From assembly GCF_024753205.1 (NCBI RefSeq), contig NZ_JANUGZ010000002.1, positions 806,001 to 870,000 of the forward strand: a stretch of DNA of 64,000 nucleotides, given 5' to 3'. The notes beneath the pieces were generated by a model. That model saw only the letters and a list, made by a program, of their open reading frames with translations, searched no databases and was not told the origin of the DNA. The stretch is from Massilia aurea (lineage in GTDB: Bacteria > Pseudomonadota > Gammaproteobacteria > Burkholderiales > Burkholderiaceae_D). Below, in pieces: positions 16,409-25,100 of the stretch. Within the stretch, counting starts at the first letter, position 1; each line of letters opens with the position of its first letter. Made by a program: the position numbers and the translations under genes.

Positions 16409-17073
16409 CCCAGCTGCTGGACAATATCGAAATCGAGACCGCCCCGAATCCGACCATCGCCGTCGTCTGGCTGCACGGCCTGGGCGCCGACGGCAACGAC
16501 TTCGTGCCGCTCGTGCGCGAACTGGACCTGACCGGCCTGCCGGGCATCCGCTTCGTGTTCCCGCATGCGAACACGATGCCGGTGACGATCAACGGCGGCT
16601 ACGTGATGCGCTCGTGGTACGACATCGTCGCCACCGACCTGACGCGGCGCGAAGACGAAGGCGGCCTGCGCGCATCGCAGTTGCAAGTCGAGGCGCTGAT
16701 CGCCCGCGAAAAAGCGCGCGGCATCCCTGCCTCGCGCATCATCCTGGCCGGCTTCTCGCAGGGTTGCGCGATGACGCTGCAAACCGGTTTGCGCCATCCC
16801 GAGAAACTGGCGGGCATGCTGTGCCTGTCGGGCTACCTGCCGCTGTCCAGCGTCGCCGGCGCCGAGCGCAGCGAAGCGAGCCTGGGCACGCCGATCTTCA
16901 TGGCGCACGGCGTGCAGGATCCCGTGGTGCCGTTTGCCCGCGCCGAAGAGTCGCGCAAGGTCGTCGAGGCGCTTGGCTACCAGGTCGAGTGGCACGCGTA
17001 TCCGATGCAGCACACGCTGTGTCTCGAAGAGGTGCAGGACATCTCGGCCTGGATTCGCAAGGTCGTGGCTTGA
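16405..17073 (+). CDS. Carboxylesterase/phospholipase of the alpha/beta hydrolase fold
   Basis: A 222-residue hydrolase of the carboxylesterase 2 / acyl-protein thioesterase family, close to Pseudomonas EstB-type esterases. Catalytic triad in the expected places: Ser118 in GFSQG, Asp172 in HGVQDPVVP, His203 in YPMQHTLC. The oxyanion region WLHGLGADGNDF is intact. No signal peptide, so cytoplasmic. Start overlaps the mog stop (ATGA), so it is translationally coupled although no functional link to molybdopterin is known. Confidence 0.88.
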   Translation: MTQLLDNIEIETAPNPTIAVVWLHGLGADGNDFVPLVRELDLTGLPGIRFVFPHANTMPVTINGGYVMRSWYDIVATDLTRREDEGGLRASQLQVEALIAREKARGIPASRIILAGFSQGCAMTLQTGLRHPEKLAGMLCLSGYLPLSSVAGAERSEASLGTPIFMAHGVQDPVVPFARAEESRKVVEALGYQVEWHAYPMQHTLCLEEVQDISAWIRKVVA

Positions 17074-17100
17074 TTTGACGTGACTGGTGTGCGGGGCTGA

Positions 17101-17209
17101 CTTGGATTCCCGCCTTCGCGGGAATGACGTGCATTGGTAGCCGACTACGGTCATTCATCTTGGCCACGTGCCTGAAAAAACGTCGTTCCCGCGAAGGCGG
17201 GAACCCAAG
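17101..17209. repeat. Dispersed palindromic repeat (paired inverted arms)
   Basis: Two 30-bp inverted arms, 17101-17130 and 17180-17209, match at 28 of 30 positions. Each arm also contains its own palindrome, TTCCCGCCTTCGCGGGAA. The same arm type occurs at 25431-25519. Located between converging genes, so it may also act as a bidirectional terminator. Confidence 0.8.
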
Positions 17210-17235
17210 TTTCGAAGCGCACCACCAACGCCACA

Positions 17236-18561
17236 TCAGCCCACGATCGCCGCCTCCACCGCATCAGCAAGCCGCGACACGATCTCCGACAACTCCCCCG
17301 GCGTCACGATGAACGGCGGCGCCAGCAACACATGGTCACCCAGCTGACCATCGATCGTCCCGCCCATCGGATACACCAGCAAACCGCGCGCCATCGCCTC
17401 GGCCTTGATCGCCGCATGCAGCTTCACCTCCGGCGCGAACGGTGCCTTCGTCTCGCGGTCCCGCACGAATTCCAGCGCCAGGAACAGCCCGCGCCCGCGG
17501 ATATCGCCCACGTGTTCATGCGCGCCAAACGCATCGCCCAGCATCTGCCGCAGCAGCGCGCCGCGCCGCTGCACTTGCGCCAGCAGGTCGTCACGCTCGA
17601 TCACCTGCTGCACCGCCAGTGCCGCCGCTGCCGCCACCGGGTGGCCGATATACGTGTGCCCGTGCTGGAACATGCCGCTGCGCTGGCGTAGCGTGTCGAC
17701 GATCGCCTCGTGCGCGAGCACCGCGCCGATCGGCTGGTAGCCGGCGCCCAGGCCCTTGGCCACGGCCACGATGTCCGGCGCCACGCCCTCCTGCCCGATC
17801 GCGTACATGCTGCCGGTGCGGCCCATGCCGCACATGACTTCATCGGCGATGAACAGGATGCGGTGCCGGTCGCAGATATCGCGAACGCCCTGGAAGTAGC
17901 CGGGCGTGGGTGGGATCGCGCCGCCGGTGGCGCCCACCACCGGCTCGGCGACAAAAGCGATGATGGTGTCTGGCCCGGCCTTGATGACAGCCGTTTCAAG
18001 TTCGTCGAGCAGGCCGGCCGTGTAGTCGTCGAGCGACATGCCCTCGTTGCAGCCCCGGTAGGCGTAACAGGGCGCGACCCGCAGCGCCTCCTTCAGCAGC
18101 GGGGCAAAGGCGCGCTTGCGCCACTCGTTGCCGCCCACGCCCAGCGCGCCCAGCGTGTTGCCGTGGTAGCTCTGGCGGCGCGCGATGAATTGCGTGCGCT
18201 GCGGCTCGCCCGCTTCGACCCAGTACTGGCGCGCCAGCTTGAGCGCGGTCTCCATCGCTTCCGAACCGCCCGAGACGAAATACACGCCGCCCATGTCCTG
18301 CGGCCCGCCGGCGATCAGGCGATCGGCCAGTTGCTCAGCGACTTCGGTGGTGAAGAACGCGGTGTGGGCGTAGGCGCAGCGGTCGATCTGGCGGTGCATG
18401 GCCGCAATCACGTCCGGGTGGCCATGGCCCAGCGACGACACGGCTGCGCCGCTGCTGGCGTCGAGGTAAGTCTTGCCGCTGCTGTCGCGCAGCACAATGC
18501 CCGCGCCGCCAACCGCCGTGGGCGGCATCTGGCGCAGGTTGCGGTGGATGATGTTGCTCAT
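17236..18561 (-). CDS. Class III PLP-dependent aminotransferase
   Basis: A 441-residue omega-aminotransferase-type enzyme. PLP-binding residues are visible: SGGSEAM (98-104) for phosphate binding, Asp240 in FIADEVMCGMGRTG, and the Schiff-base Lys269 in AVAKGLGAGYQPIGA. The start reading MSNIIHRN has GGGAG upstream; the frame extends nine codons further. The exact donor is not readable from sequence; family relatives use beta-alanine, GABA, polyamines or other amines. It stands alone, divergent from the CMD-family gene. Confidence 0.87.
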   Translation of the reverse strand: MSNIIHRNLRQMPPTAVGGAGIVLRDSSGKTYLDASSGAAVSSLGHGHPDVIAAMHRQIDRCAYAHTAFFTTEVAEQLADRLIAGGPQDMGGVYFVSGGSEAMETALKLARQYWVEAGEPQRTQFIARRQSYHGNTLGALGVGGNEWRKRAFAPLLKEALRVAPCYAYRGCNEGMSLDDYTAGLLDELETAVIKAGPDTIIAFVAEPVVGATGGAIPPTPGYFQGVRDICDRHRILFIADEVMCGMGRTGSMYAIGQEGVAPDIVAVAKGLGAGYQPIGAVLAHEAIVDTLRQRSGMFQHGHTYIGHPVAAAAALAVQQVIERDDLLAQVQRRGALLRQMLGDAFGAHEHVGDIRGRGLFLALEFVRDRETKAPFAPEVKLHAAIKAEAMARGLLVYPMGGTIDGQLGDHVLLAPPFIVTPGELSEIVSRLADAVEAAIVG

Positions 18562-18692
18562 GGACGGCTCCCTCGGCGGTGGCTGCAACGCTTGACGATA
18601 AGCGTGCTCCGAGGCACTTCTTTTGATTTTTAGCGCGGGCCGTGCGAATATTTTCCGGCCTTCAATTTCGATACAACAGGCGGGTATGCTCG

Positions 18693-19250
18693 ATGAATGA
18701 ACGTCTCGGCCCCATCCCCGATCACGCGCTGAGCGCTGCCCAGCGCGCCGCCGCGCAGGAGATCATCGACGGCCCGCGCGGCGCCGTCTACGGCCCGTTC
18801 GTGCCGCTGCTGCGCAGTCCCGAACTGATGCTGCATGCGCAGCGCATGGGCGAGTACCTGCGCTACCGCAGCGCGCTCGGCGTGCGCTTGTCGGAGCTGG
18901 CGATCCTGGTCACGGCGCGCCAGTGGGACCAGGCCGTCGAATGGACAATCCACGCGCCGATCGCAGCGCAGGCGGGGATTCCGGCATCGGTGATTGCAGC
19001 GATTGCAGCACGCGAGCGGCCTGCCGACATGCTGGTCGACGAGGCGGTGGTGCACGACTTCTGCATCGAGCTGCACGAGACAAAAGCGGTGTCAGACCGC
19101 GTGTATGCGGATGCGCTGGCGCTGTTCGGTGAACAGGGGGCGGTCGATCTGATGGGGATCTGCGGCTACTACACGTTGCTGGCGATGGTGATGAATACGG
19201 CGCGCACCGCCGTACCGGATACCGGCGAGCCGCGTGGCGGCCCGCCTTGA
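18693..19250 (+). CDS. Carboxymuconolactone decarboxylase family protein
   Basis: A 185-residue all-helical protein of the AhpD/CMD superfamily. The region ELAILVTARQWDQAVEWTIH carries the conserved Glu/Trp/His positions, but there is no CxxC, so a peroxiredoxin-reductase role is unlikely. Gamma-carboxymuconolactone decarboxylase itself is usually shorter (about 130 residues), so this is a paralogue of unknown substrate. It converges with the FAH gene with only 6 bp between stops. Confidence 0.8.
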   Translation: MNERLGPIPDHALSAAQRAAAQEIIDGPRGAVYGPFVPLLRSPELMLHAQRMGEYLRYRSALGVRLSELAILVTARQWDQAVEWTIHAPIAAQAGIPASVIAAIAARERPADMLVDEAVVHDFCIELHETKAVSDRVYADALALFGEQGAVDLMGICGYYTLLAMVMNTARTAVPDTGEPRGGPP

Positions 19251-19256
19251 TATCCC

Positions 19257-20105
19257 TTACTTCGGATACGCCACGACGTCGGCCTGCTGCTCGCCAAGAC
19301 CGGCGATCCCCAGGCGCAGCTGGTCGCCCTTCTTGAGGAAGCGCTGCGGCTTGCGGCCCATGCCCACGCCCGGTGGCGTGCCGGTGGTGATGATGTCACC
19401 CGGTTCGAGCGTCATGAAGCGTGACACGTAGCTGACGAGCTGCGCGACGCTGAAGATCATGCTGGCCGTGTTCCCGGTCTGCATGCGCTTGCCGTTCAGT
19501 TCCAGGTACAGATCGAGGTCCTGCACGTCCAGGATGTCGTCGCGCGTGACGAGGAACGGACCAACCGGGCCGAAGGTATCGCAGCCTTTGCCCTTGTCCC
19601 ACTGCGAGCCCATCTCGAACTGGAAGGCGCGCTCGGTCACATCGTTGACCACGCAATAGCCGGCGACGAACTTGAGCGCCTCTTCTTCGCTCACGTACTG
19701 GGCGCGCGTGCCGATGATCACCCCGAGCTCGACTTCCCAGTCGGTTTTCTTCGAGCCTTTCGGCAGCTGGATCGGATCGTCCGGGCCGTTCAGGGCGCTG
19801 ATCGCCTTGGTGAAGAAGATCGGTTCGGCCGGCACCTCGGCGCCCGTTTCGCGCACGTGGTCCAGGTAGTTCATGCCCACGCCGATGAATTTGCCGATGC
19901 CCTTGACCGGCACGCCCAGGCGCGGATTGCCGCGCACGAGCGGCAGGGTTTTCTGGTCGAGTTTGGCGAGTTTGCGCAGCGCCTTGTCGGACAGCTGCGA
20001 TGGATCGATGTCGTCGATGATCCCGGACAGGTCGCGCAGGCGCCCCTCTTCATCGAACAGGCCCGGCTTTTCCTTGCCCGGGCGGCCATAGCGGACCAGT
20101 CTCAT
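19257..20105 (-). CDS. Fumarylacetoacetate hydrolase family protein
   Basis: A 282-residue FAH-fold hydrolase or isomerase. The metal-binding region is visible: FIGVGMNYLDH, DWEVELGVIIG and NDVTERAFQ, and the C-terminal GDIITTGTPPGVGMG. Close relatives include ureidoglycolate lyase and 2-keto-4-pentenoate hydratase-like or acylpyruvase-like enzymes, and the substrate cannot be fixed here. The start reading MRLVRYG has AGGAA upstream; the frame extends a further 12 codons. Confidence 0.85.
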   Translation of the reverse strand: MRLVRYGRPGKEKPGLFDEEGRLRDLSGIIDDIDPSQLSDKALRKLAKLDQKTLPLVRGNPRLGVPVKGIGKFIGVGMNYLDHVRETGAEVPAEPIFFTKAISALNGPDDPIQLPKGSKKTDWEVELGVIIGTRAQYVSEEEALKFVAGYCVVNDVTERAFQFEMGSQWDKGKGCDTFGPVGPFLVTRDDILDVQDLDLYLELNGKRMQTGNTASMIFSVAQLVSYVSRFMTLEPGDIITTGTPPGVGMGRKPQRFLKKGDQLRLGIAGLGEQQADVVAYPK

Positions 20106-20162
20106 GATGTCATTCCTGTAGAAAAACGCGAATGATACCAATGAATGGGATCAATGAATGCG

Positions 20163-20519
20163 CTAGTGGCTCAGCAGGTAGGCGCTGATGTCGACCGCAT
20201 CGCGCTCGCTCACGCCCATATTCGGCATCGCATTGCCGGGATCGATCGCCTGCGGATCGCGGATCCAGCGCACCAGATTGGCCTGGGTGTTGGGCAGCTT
20301 GCCCGCGATGTAGCGCTGCTGCGCGAGCTCGTCGAGCGGCCGGCCCACGCGCACGTCGGAGCCTGGCACGCCCGGCACCACGTGGCAGGAATGGCAGGCG
20401 TATTGCGCGGCGGCGATCTTGCCGCGCACCGGGTCGCCCACGATGCCGGGGGCAAGTTTCGGGCCGCAGCCGGCCAGCAGCGCGGACACGCCAAGGAGGA
20501 TGGTAATCGTGGATTTCAT
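20163..20519 (-). CDS. Monohaem cytochrome c lipoprotein
   Basis: A 118-residue periplasmic cytochrome anchored as a lipoprotein: lipobox LLAGC with Cys18, haem motif CHSCH (42-46), distal Met probably in AMPNMGV. It is a clear paralogue of the protein at 21200 and of the C-terminal domain of CoxB (shared YIAG-, N-rich and MP-G motifs). Start overlaps the upstream cytochrome stop as ATGA. Likely an electron donor or relay for the adjacent oxidase. Confidence 0.88.
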   Translation of the reverse strand: MKSTITILLGVSALLAGCGPKLAPGIVGDPVRGKIAAAQYACHSCHVVPGVPGSDVRVGRPLDELAQQRYIAGKLPNTQANLVRWIRDPQAIDPGNAMPNMGVSERDAVDISAYLLSH

Positions 20520-21118
20520 GGCTGGCCTTCCTGACCCTGCTGTGCGCGGCCCGTTGCTGTCTGCTCGACATGCGGCGGAACCGCACCGCCCGCTGTCATG
20601 CGTTTGAAGTCCTGGCTCGTCATGCCCGGCATGGCGCCCACGAACGCCACCACTGCCCACATGTCCGGCTCGCTCAGGTGATATTCCCAGGCCGGCATGC
20701 CGCTCATCTTGATGCCGTTGCGGGTGATCCAATACAGCTCGCGCGTCTTCCAGTTGACATCGGCATCGACCAGCGGGCCCGGGGCCGGCTGCATGCTCAT
20801 GCCGATCGTGCTGGGCGCGACGCCCGGCCCGCCGTGGCACTGCACGCAGTTGGCCTGGTAGACGAGCGCGCCGCGCTGCAGGCGTTCGGGCGTGTTCAGG
20901 TTGGGTGGCACCACGATGTCGCGCGCATGGTTCTGCACCGAATACTGCATGCCCTCGCCAAGCACCCGATAGACGATCGCGTAGTGCTGCGTAATCGCGC
21001 TCAGGTCATAAAAGCCGCCGCGCAGCACGATCAGGCCACCGACGGCGCCGATCGTGGCGGCGCCCAGCAGGGTCAGCACCATGGTCTTGACAATAAGTCG
21101 TGCGCGATTCGATAGCAT
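20516..21118 (-). CDS. Membrane-anchored monohaem cytochrome c
   Basis: A 200-residue cytochrome with one N-terminal membrane anchor (about 12-32) and a class I cytochrome domain with CVQCH at 91-95 and the axial Met likely in KMSGMPAWEYHL. The C-terminal 30 residues are Gln/Gly-rich and probably disordered. Translationally coupled to the downstream lipoprotein cytochrome and divergent from the cox genes, which suggests a role in electron delivery to that oxidase. Confidence 0.88.
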   Translation of the reverse strand: MLSNRARLIVKTMVLTLLGAATIGAVGGLIVLRGGFYDLSAITQHYAIVYRVLGEGMQYSVQNHARDIVVPPNLNTPERLQRGALVYQANCVQCHGGPGVAPSTIGMSMQPAPGPLVDADVNWKTRELYWITRNGIKMSGMPAWEYHLSEPDMWAVVAFVGAMPGMTSQDFKRMTAGGAVPPHVEQTATGRAQQGQEGQP

Positions 21119-21199
21119 AGCCTAGGGCGTCCAGTTGAAAGAATGACATCTACTTTCCTTGTATTATAAAAGCCATCGCTTTTTCACGAAAAATCAACC
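21119..21199. promoter_or_regulatory. Divergent promoter region between the two cytochrome/oxidase arms
   Basis: An AT-rich 81-bp spacer separating the divergent transcription units, including TTGTATTATAAAAG, which could hold a -10 box. No specific operator could be recognised. Confidence 0.4.
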
Positions 21200-21625
21200 G
21201 TGCGCAACCCATCTCGTCAATATCAAGGCCTGTCTTCTGTGCTGAGGGCATCCCTCCCTACGCGCCTGACGACGGGCGCCCTGCTCTGCGCCGCAGTCCT
21301 GGCGAGCGGCTGCGCGAAAGAAGAACCCGCCTCGCGCGTCTCCGGCGGCGATCCCGAACGTGGCCGCCTGCTGGTGCAGCAATACCAGTGCGCCGCCTGC
21401 CACTTCATCCCTGAAGTACAGGGTCCGAACGGCGATGCCGGTCCGTCGCTCGAGAGCATGGGCCGCCTGAGCTATATCGCCGGCAGCATCCCGAACCAGC
21501 CCGAGAACATGATCCGCTTCCTCCAGAATCCCCCTGCCGTGAAACCCGGCACCCTGATGCCGGCGCTCGGCATCACCGACGACGAGGCGCGCCACATGGC
21601 CGCCTTCATGTATTCGCTCAAATAA
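21200..21625 (+). CDS. Monohaem cytochrome c lipoprotein, first gene of the oxidase operon
   Basis: A 141-residue lipoprotein: signal peptide with lipobox LASGC (Cys38), haem motif CAACH (64-68), axial Met likely in TLMPALGI. The start is a GTG; a second in-frame GTG at 21239 would give a more compact signal peptide. One base separates its stop from coxB. It resembles the divergent 118-residue cytochrome and the CoxB cytochrome domain. Confidence 0.87.
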   Translation: MRNPSRQYQGLSSVLRASLPTRLTTGALLCAAVLASGCAKEEPASRVSGGDPERGRLLVQQYQCAACHFIPEVQGPNGDAGPSLESMGRLSYIAGSIPNQPENMIRFLQNPPAVKPGTLMPALGITDDEARHMAAFMYSLK

Positions 21626-21626
21626 T

Positions 21627-22595
21627 ATGACTCCCTTGAGCGACATCCAGTCCGTCATGCATCCGGCCGGCGCCGACGCGGCCATCATCTACCAGTTTAC
21701 GTGGGTCCTGTTCGTCGGCGGCACGGTGATCTTCGCCATCGTCATGGGCCTGCTCGCGCTGGCCATGCGGCGCCAGGCGCGCCCGATCACACCCGGCGTC
21801 TGGATCCTGGGCGCCGGCATTGCGTTCCCGGTCATCGTGCTCACCGCGCTGCTCAGCTGGAGCACCTGGCGCACCGGGCAACTGGTGCCGCAAACCTCGC
21901 ACAAGGCACTGACCATCTCCGTCACCGGCAAGATGTGGTGGTGGGAAGTGCGCTACCGCGACCCGACAAGCAACCGCGAAATCATCAGCGCCAACGAGAT
22001 CGTCATTCCGGTCGGCGAATCGGTGTATCTGGGCTTGACCGCATCGGACGTGATCCACAGCCTGTGGGTGCCGTCGCTGGCGGGCAAGCGCGACATGATC
22101 CCGGGCCGCGTGACGGGCCTGAACCTGCGCGCCGACAAGCCGGGCACCTATCGCGGCCAGTGCGCCGAATACTGCGGCGAGCAGCACGCACGCATGGCGT
22201 TCCACGTGATCGCCCTGCCGCGCCCCGAGTTCGACGCCTGGCTCGCGCGTCAGGCCCAGCCGGCCGCGCCGGCCGACACCACGGTGTTGCAGCGCGGCCG
22301 CGAGGCATTCCTCGCGCAGCAATGCCAGACCTGCCACACCATCCGCGGCGTCACCGATGTCGCGCCGCAGCTGGATGCCCGGATTGCCGATGCCCCGCGC
22401 CTCGGTCCTGACCTCACGCACATCGGCAGCCGCCGGCACATCGCCGCCGGCACGCTGCGCAACCACCGCGGTACGCTGGCCGGCTGGATCGCCGACCCGC
22501 AAGCCATCAAAACGGGCGTCTTCATGCCGCCCTCCCCGGACCTGGACGGCGAGACCCTGCGCGCACTGGCCACCTACCTTGAGCACCTGAAATGA
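21627..22595 (+). CDS. coxB: Cytochrome c oxidase subunit II with fused cytochrome c (caa3 type)
   Basis: A 322-residue protein: two N-terminal membrane helices (about 20-46 and 56-80), a periplasmic cupredoxin domain with a complete CuA site (His144, Cys179, Glu181, Cys183, His187, Met190 in CAEYCGEQHARM), and a C-terminal cytochrome c domain with CQTCH (233-237). It takes electrons from soluble or anchored cytochromes and passes them to subunit I. Stop overlaps the start of the subunit I gene (ATGA). Confidence 0.93.
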   Translation: MTPLSDIQSVMHPAGADAAIIYQFTWVLFVGGTVIFAIVMGLLALAMRRQARPITPGVWILGAGIAFPVIVLTALLSWSTWRTGQLVPQTSHKALTISVTGKMWWWEVRYRDPTSNREIISANEIVIPVGESVYLGLTASDVIHSLWVPSLAGKRDMIPGRVTGLNLRADKPGTYRGQCAEYCGEQHARMAFHVIALPRPEFDAWLARQAQPAAPADTTVLQRGREAFLAQQCQTCHTIRGVTDVAPQLDARIADAPRLGPDLTHIGSRRHIAAGTLRNHRGTLAGWIADPQAIKTGVFMPPSPDLDGETLRALATYLEHLK

Positions 22596-25096
22596 CGCGC
22601 GACGCAACCTTACCCAACTCCGCCCCACGCCCGCCAGAGGAGCTGGAAAAACTGGAGGCCGTGTGGAAGACGCCATCCGGTCTGGGCTTCTTCAAGTCGG
22701 TCAACAACACCAATATCGGCCTGCTGTACATCGGCACCGCGATCCTGTTCTTCATCCTGGCCGGCATCCTGGCCCTGATCATGCGGGTGCAGCTGTCGGT
22801 GCCGGACAACGACCTGGTCTCGGCCGGCACCTACAACCAGATCTTCACGATGCACGGCACCGTGATGATGTTCCTGTTCGCGATTCCGATCGTCGAGGCG
22901 ATCGCCGTTTATCTGCTGCCGAATATGCTGGGCGCGCGCGATCTGCCGTTCCCGCGCTTGTCCGCGTATGCGTTCTGGTGCTACGCCTTCGGTGGCCTCG
23001 CGTTCTTCTGCACGCTGTTCTGGGGCCTGGCGCCGGACGGCGGCTGGTTCATGTACCCGCCGCTGACGGGCATGAAGTATTCGCCTGGCCTGAACGCCGA
23101 CTTCTGGCTGCTGGGGATCGGCTTCATCGAGATTTCCGCCATTGCCGGCGCCATCGAGCTGATCGTCGGCATCCTGTTTACCCGCGCGCCGGGCATGACG
23201 CTGCGCCGCATGCCGGTGTATGCGTGGGCCATGCTGGTCGTGGGCGTGATGATCGTGATCGCCTTCCCGGCCGTGATTGCCGGCACGGCGCTGCTCGAAC
23301 TCGAGCGCGCGCTGAACCTGCCGATCTTCGACCCTGAACGCGGCGGCGACCCGATCATCTGGCAGCACCTGTTCTGGTTCTTCGGCCACCCCGAGGTCTA
23401 CATCATCTTCCTGCCGGCCGCCGGCATGATCTCGACGATGATCCCGACCATCGCCGGCAACCGCCTGGTAGGCCGCCGCGCGATTGTCGTCGCACTCGTT
23501 GGCGTGGGCATCTTCAGCTTCGGCCTGTGGGCACACCACATGTTCACGGCGGGCCTGGGCGTCATTGAAATGAGCCTGATCTCGGCGGCCAGTATGGCCG
23601 TGGCGATCCCCACCGGGATCCAGGTGTTCGGTTGGATCGCCACGCTCTGGAGCGGCCGCATCAGGATGAATGCGCCGACGCTGTTCATGCTCGGCTTCAT
23701 GTTCATCTTCGTGCTGGGCGGCCTGACCGGCGTGATGGTGGCCGTGATCCCGTTCGACTGGCAGGTGCACGACACCTACTTCATCGTGGCCCACCTGCAC
23801 TATGTGCTCATCGGCGGCATGGTGTTCCCGGTGTTTGCCGCGATCTACTACTGGATCCCGCTCATCAACGGCAACACGATGTCCGAGCGCCTGTCGAAGT
23901 GGACCTTCTGGCTACTGTTCGGGGGCTTCAACATCAGCTTCTTCCCGATGCACATCACGGGCCTGTTCGGCATGCCGCGCCGCGTCTACACGTATTCGAG
24001 CGAGATGGGCTGGGACGCCCTGAACATGATCTCGACCCTGGGTTCGTTCCTGTTCGCGCTCGGCATCCTCTTGATGATCGTCGACGCCACGCGCACGCTG
24101 CGCCGCCCGACCAAAGACGTGGGCAATCCGTGGAATGCGGCCACGCTCGAGTGGCTGCCGTCGGAAGACTACGGCAACCGCAGCATCCCGATCGTCACGT
24201 CGGACGACCCGCTGTGGGACCAGCCGACGCTGTCGAAGGAAGTCGCCGAAGGCCGCCACTACCTGCCCAACACCGTCACCGGCCGCCGCGAAACCATCTC
24301 CACCAGCCCGGTCAGCGCCAGGCCGACCTACCTGATGATCCTGCCGGGCGACAGCTGGCTGACCGTGCTGGGCGCCTTCGGCACCGCCGGCTTCTTCCTG
24401 CTGCTGACCGTCAAGGCCAACGTGCTGGCGACCATCTGCGGCGTGATCGCCATCGGCTCGATCATCGCCTGGCTGTGGCAGTCGGACCAGAAGGTACCGA
24501 TGCGCGAAGCCGACATCGGCGGCGGCGTCACGCTGCCGATCGGCGCGCGCGGCACGGCGTCGCACTCGTGGTGGGGCACGTTCATCATGCTGATCGTGCT
24601 GTTCCTGATCTACTGCTCGTTCGCCTACGTCTACATCCACACGTCGATGCGGCTGCAGATCTGCCCACCGCCGGGCGCATCGCTGCCAGCGTGGTCGTGG
24701 ACGCTGCTATCGGCCGCGCTGCTGCTGGGCGGCTCCGCGCTGGTGTGGCTCAGCGACCGGGTGTCGAACAAGCTCACGCCGTGGGTGCTGATCGTGGCGC
24801 TCGCCTGCACCGCCGGCGCCTTCGGTGTCGACGTCTACAGCTGGCGCCTGGTGGACCTGGACGGCACGCGCGACACGTGGAGCGCATCGATCTCGATCCT
24901 GCTCGGCTTCCAGGGCATCATGCTGTTCGTGCTGCTGCTGGCCGCGCCGTACCTGTGCGTGCGCGCCTGGCGCGGCATGATCGTCCCCGAGAACCGTGCC
25001 ACGCGCGACAATATCGCGCTGATCTGGCATTACGTGACGCTGCAGGGCTTCGCCGGATTCCTGGTGATCCGCGGCCTGCTGCTGGTGATGGAGTGA
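22592..25096 (+). CDS. Fused cytochrome c oxidase subunit I/III
   Basis: An 834-residue haem-copper oxidase catalytic subunit. Residues 40-500 form the 12-helix subunit I: haem ligands His88, His401 and His403, CuB ligands His266, His315, His316, and the His-Tyr cofactor in GHPEVY (Glu268, Tyr270). About 580-834 adds some seven helices resembling subunit III, after a hydrophilic linker. Proton-channel positions are unusual: the D-channel entrance Asp117 is kept, but the K-channel Lys is Gln344 (IPTGIQVFGW) and the D-channel Asn after FPR is Ser124. No separate coxC or assembly factor genes follow, only a small membrane protein. Confidence 0.9.
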   Translation: MTRDATLPNSAPRPPEELEKLEAVWKTPSGLGFFKSVNNTNIGLLYIGTAILFFILAGILALIMRVQLSVPDNDLVSAGTYNQIFTMHGTVMMFLFAIPIVEAIAVYLLPNMLGARDLPFPRLSAYAFWCYAFGGLAFFCTLFWGLAPDGGWFMYPPLTGMKYSPGLNADFWLLGIGFIEISAIAGAIELIVGILFTRAPGMTLRRMPVYAWAMLVVGVMIVIAFPAVIAGTALLELERALNLPIFDPERGGDPIIWQHLFWFFGHPEVYIIFLPAAGMISTMIPTIAGNRLVGRRAIVVALVGVGIFSFGLWAHHMFTAGLGVIEMSLISAASMAVAIPTGIQVFGWIATLWSGRIRMNAPTLFMLGFMFIFVLGGLTGVMVAVIPFDWQVHDTYFIVAHLHYVLIGGMVFPVFAAIYYWIPLINGNTMSERLSKWTFWLLFGGFNISFFPMHITGLFGMPRRVYTYSSEMGWDALNMISTLGSFLFALGILLMIVDATRTLRRPTKDVGNPWNAATLEWLPSEDYGNRSIPIVTSDDPLWDQPTLSKEVAEGRHYLPNTVTGRRETISTSPVSARPTYLMILPGDSWLTVLGAFGTAGFFLLLTVKANVLATICGVIAIGSIIAWLWQSDQKVPMREADIGGGVTLPIGARGTASHSWWGTFIMLIVLFLIYCSFAYVYIHTSMRLQICPPPGASLPAWSWTLLSAALLLGGSALVWLSDRVSNKLTPWVLIVALACTAGAFGVDVYSWRLVDLDGTRDTWSASISILLGFQGIMLFVLLLAAPYLCVRAWRGMIVPENRATRDNIALIWHYVTLQGFAGFLVIRGLLLVME

Positions 25097-25100
25097 TGCG

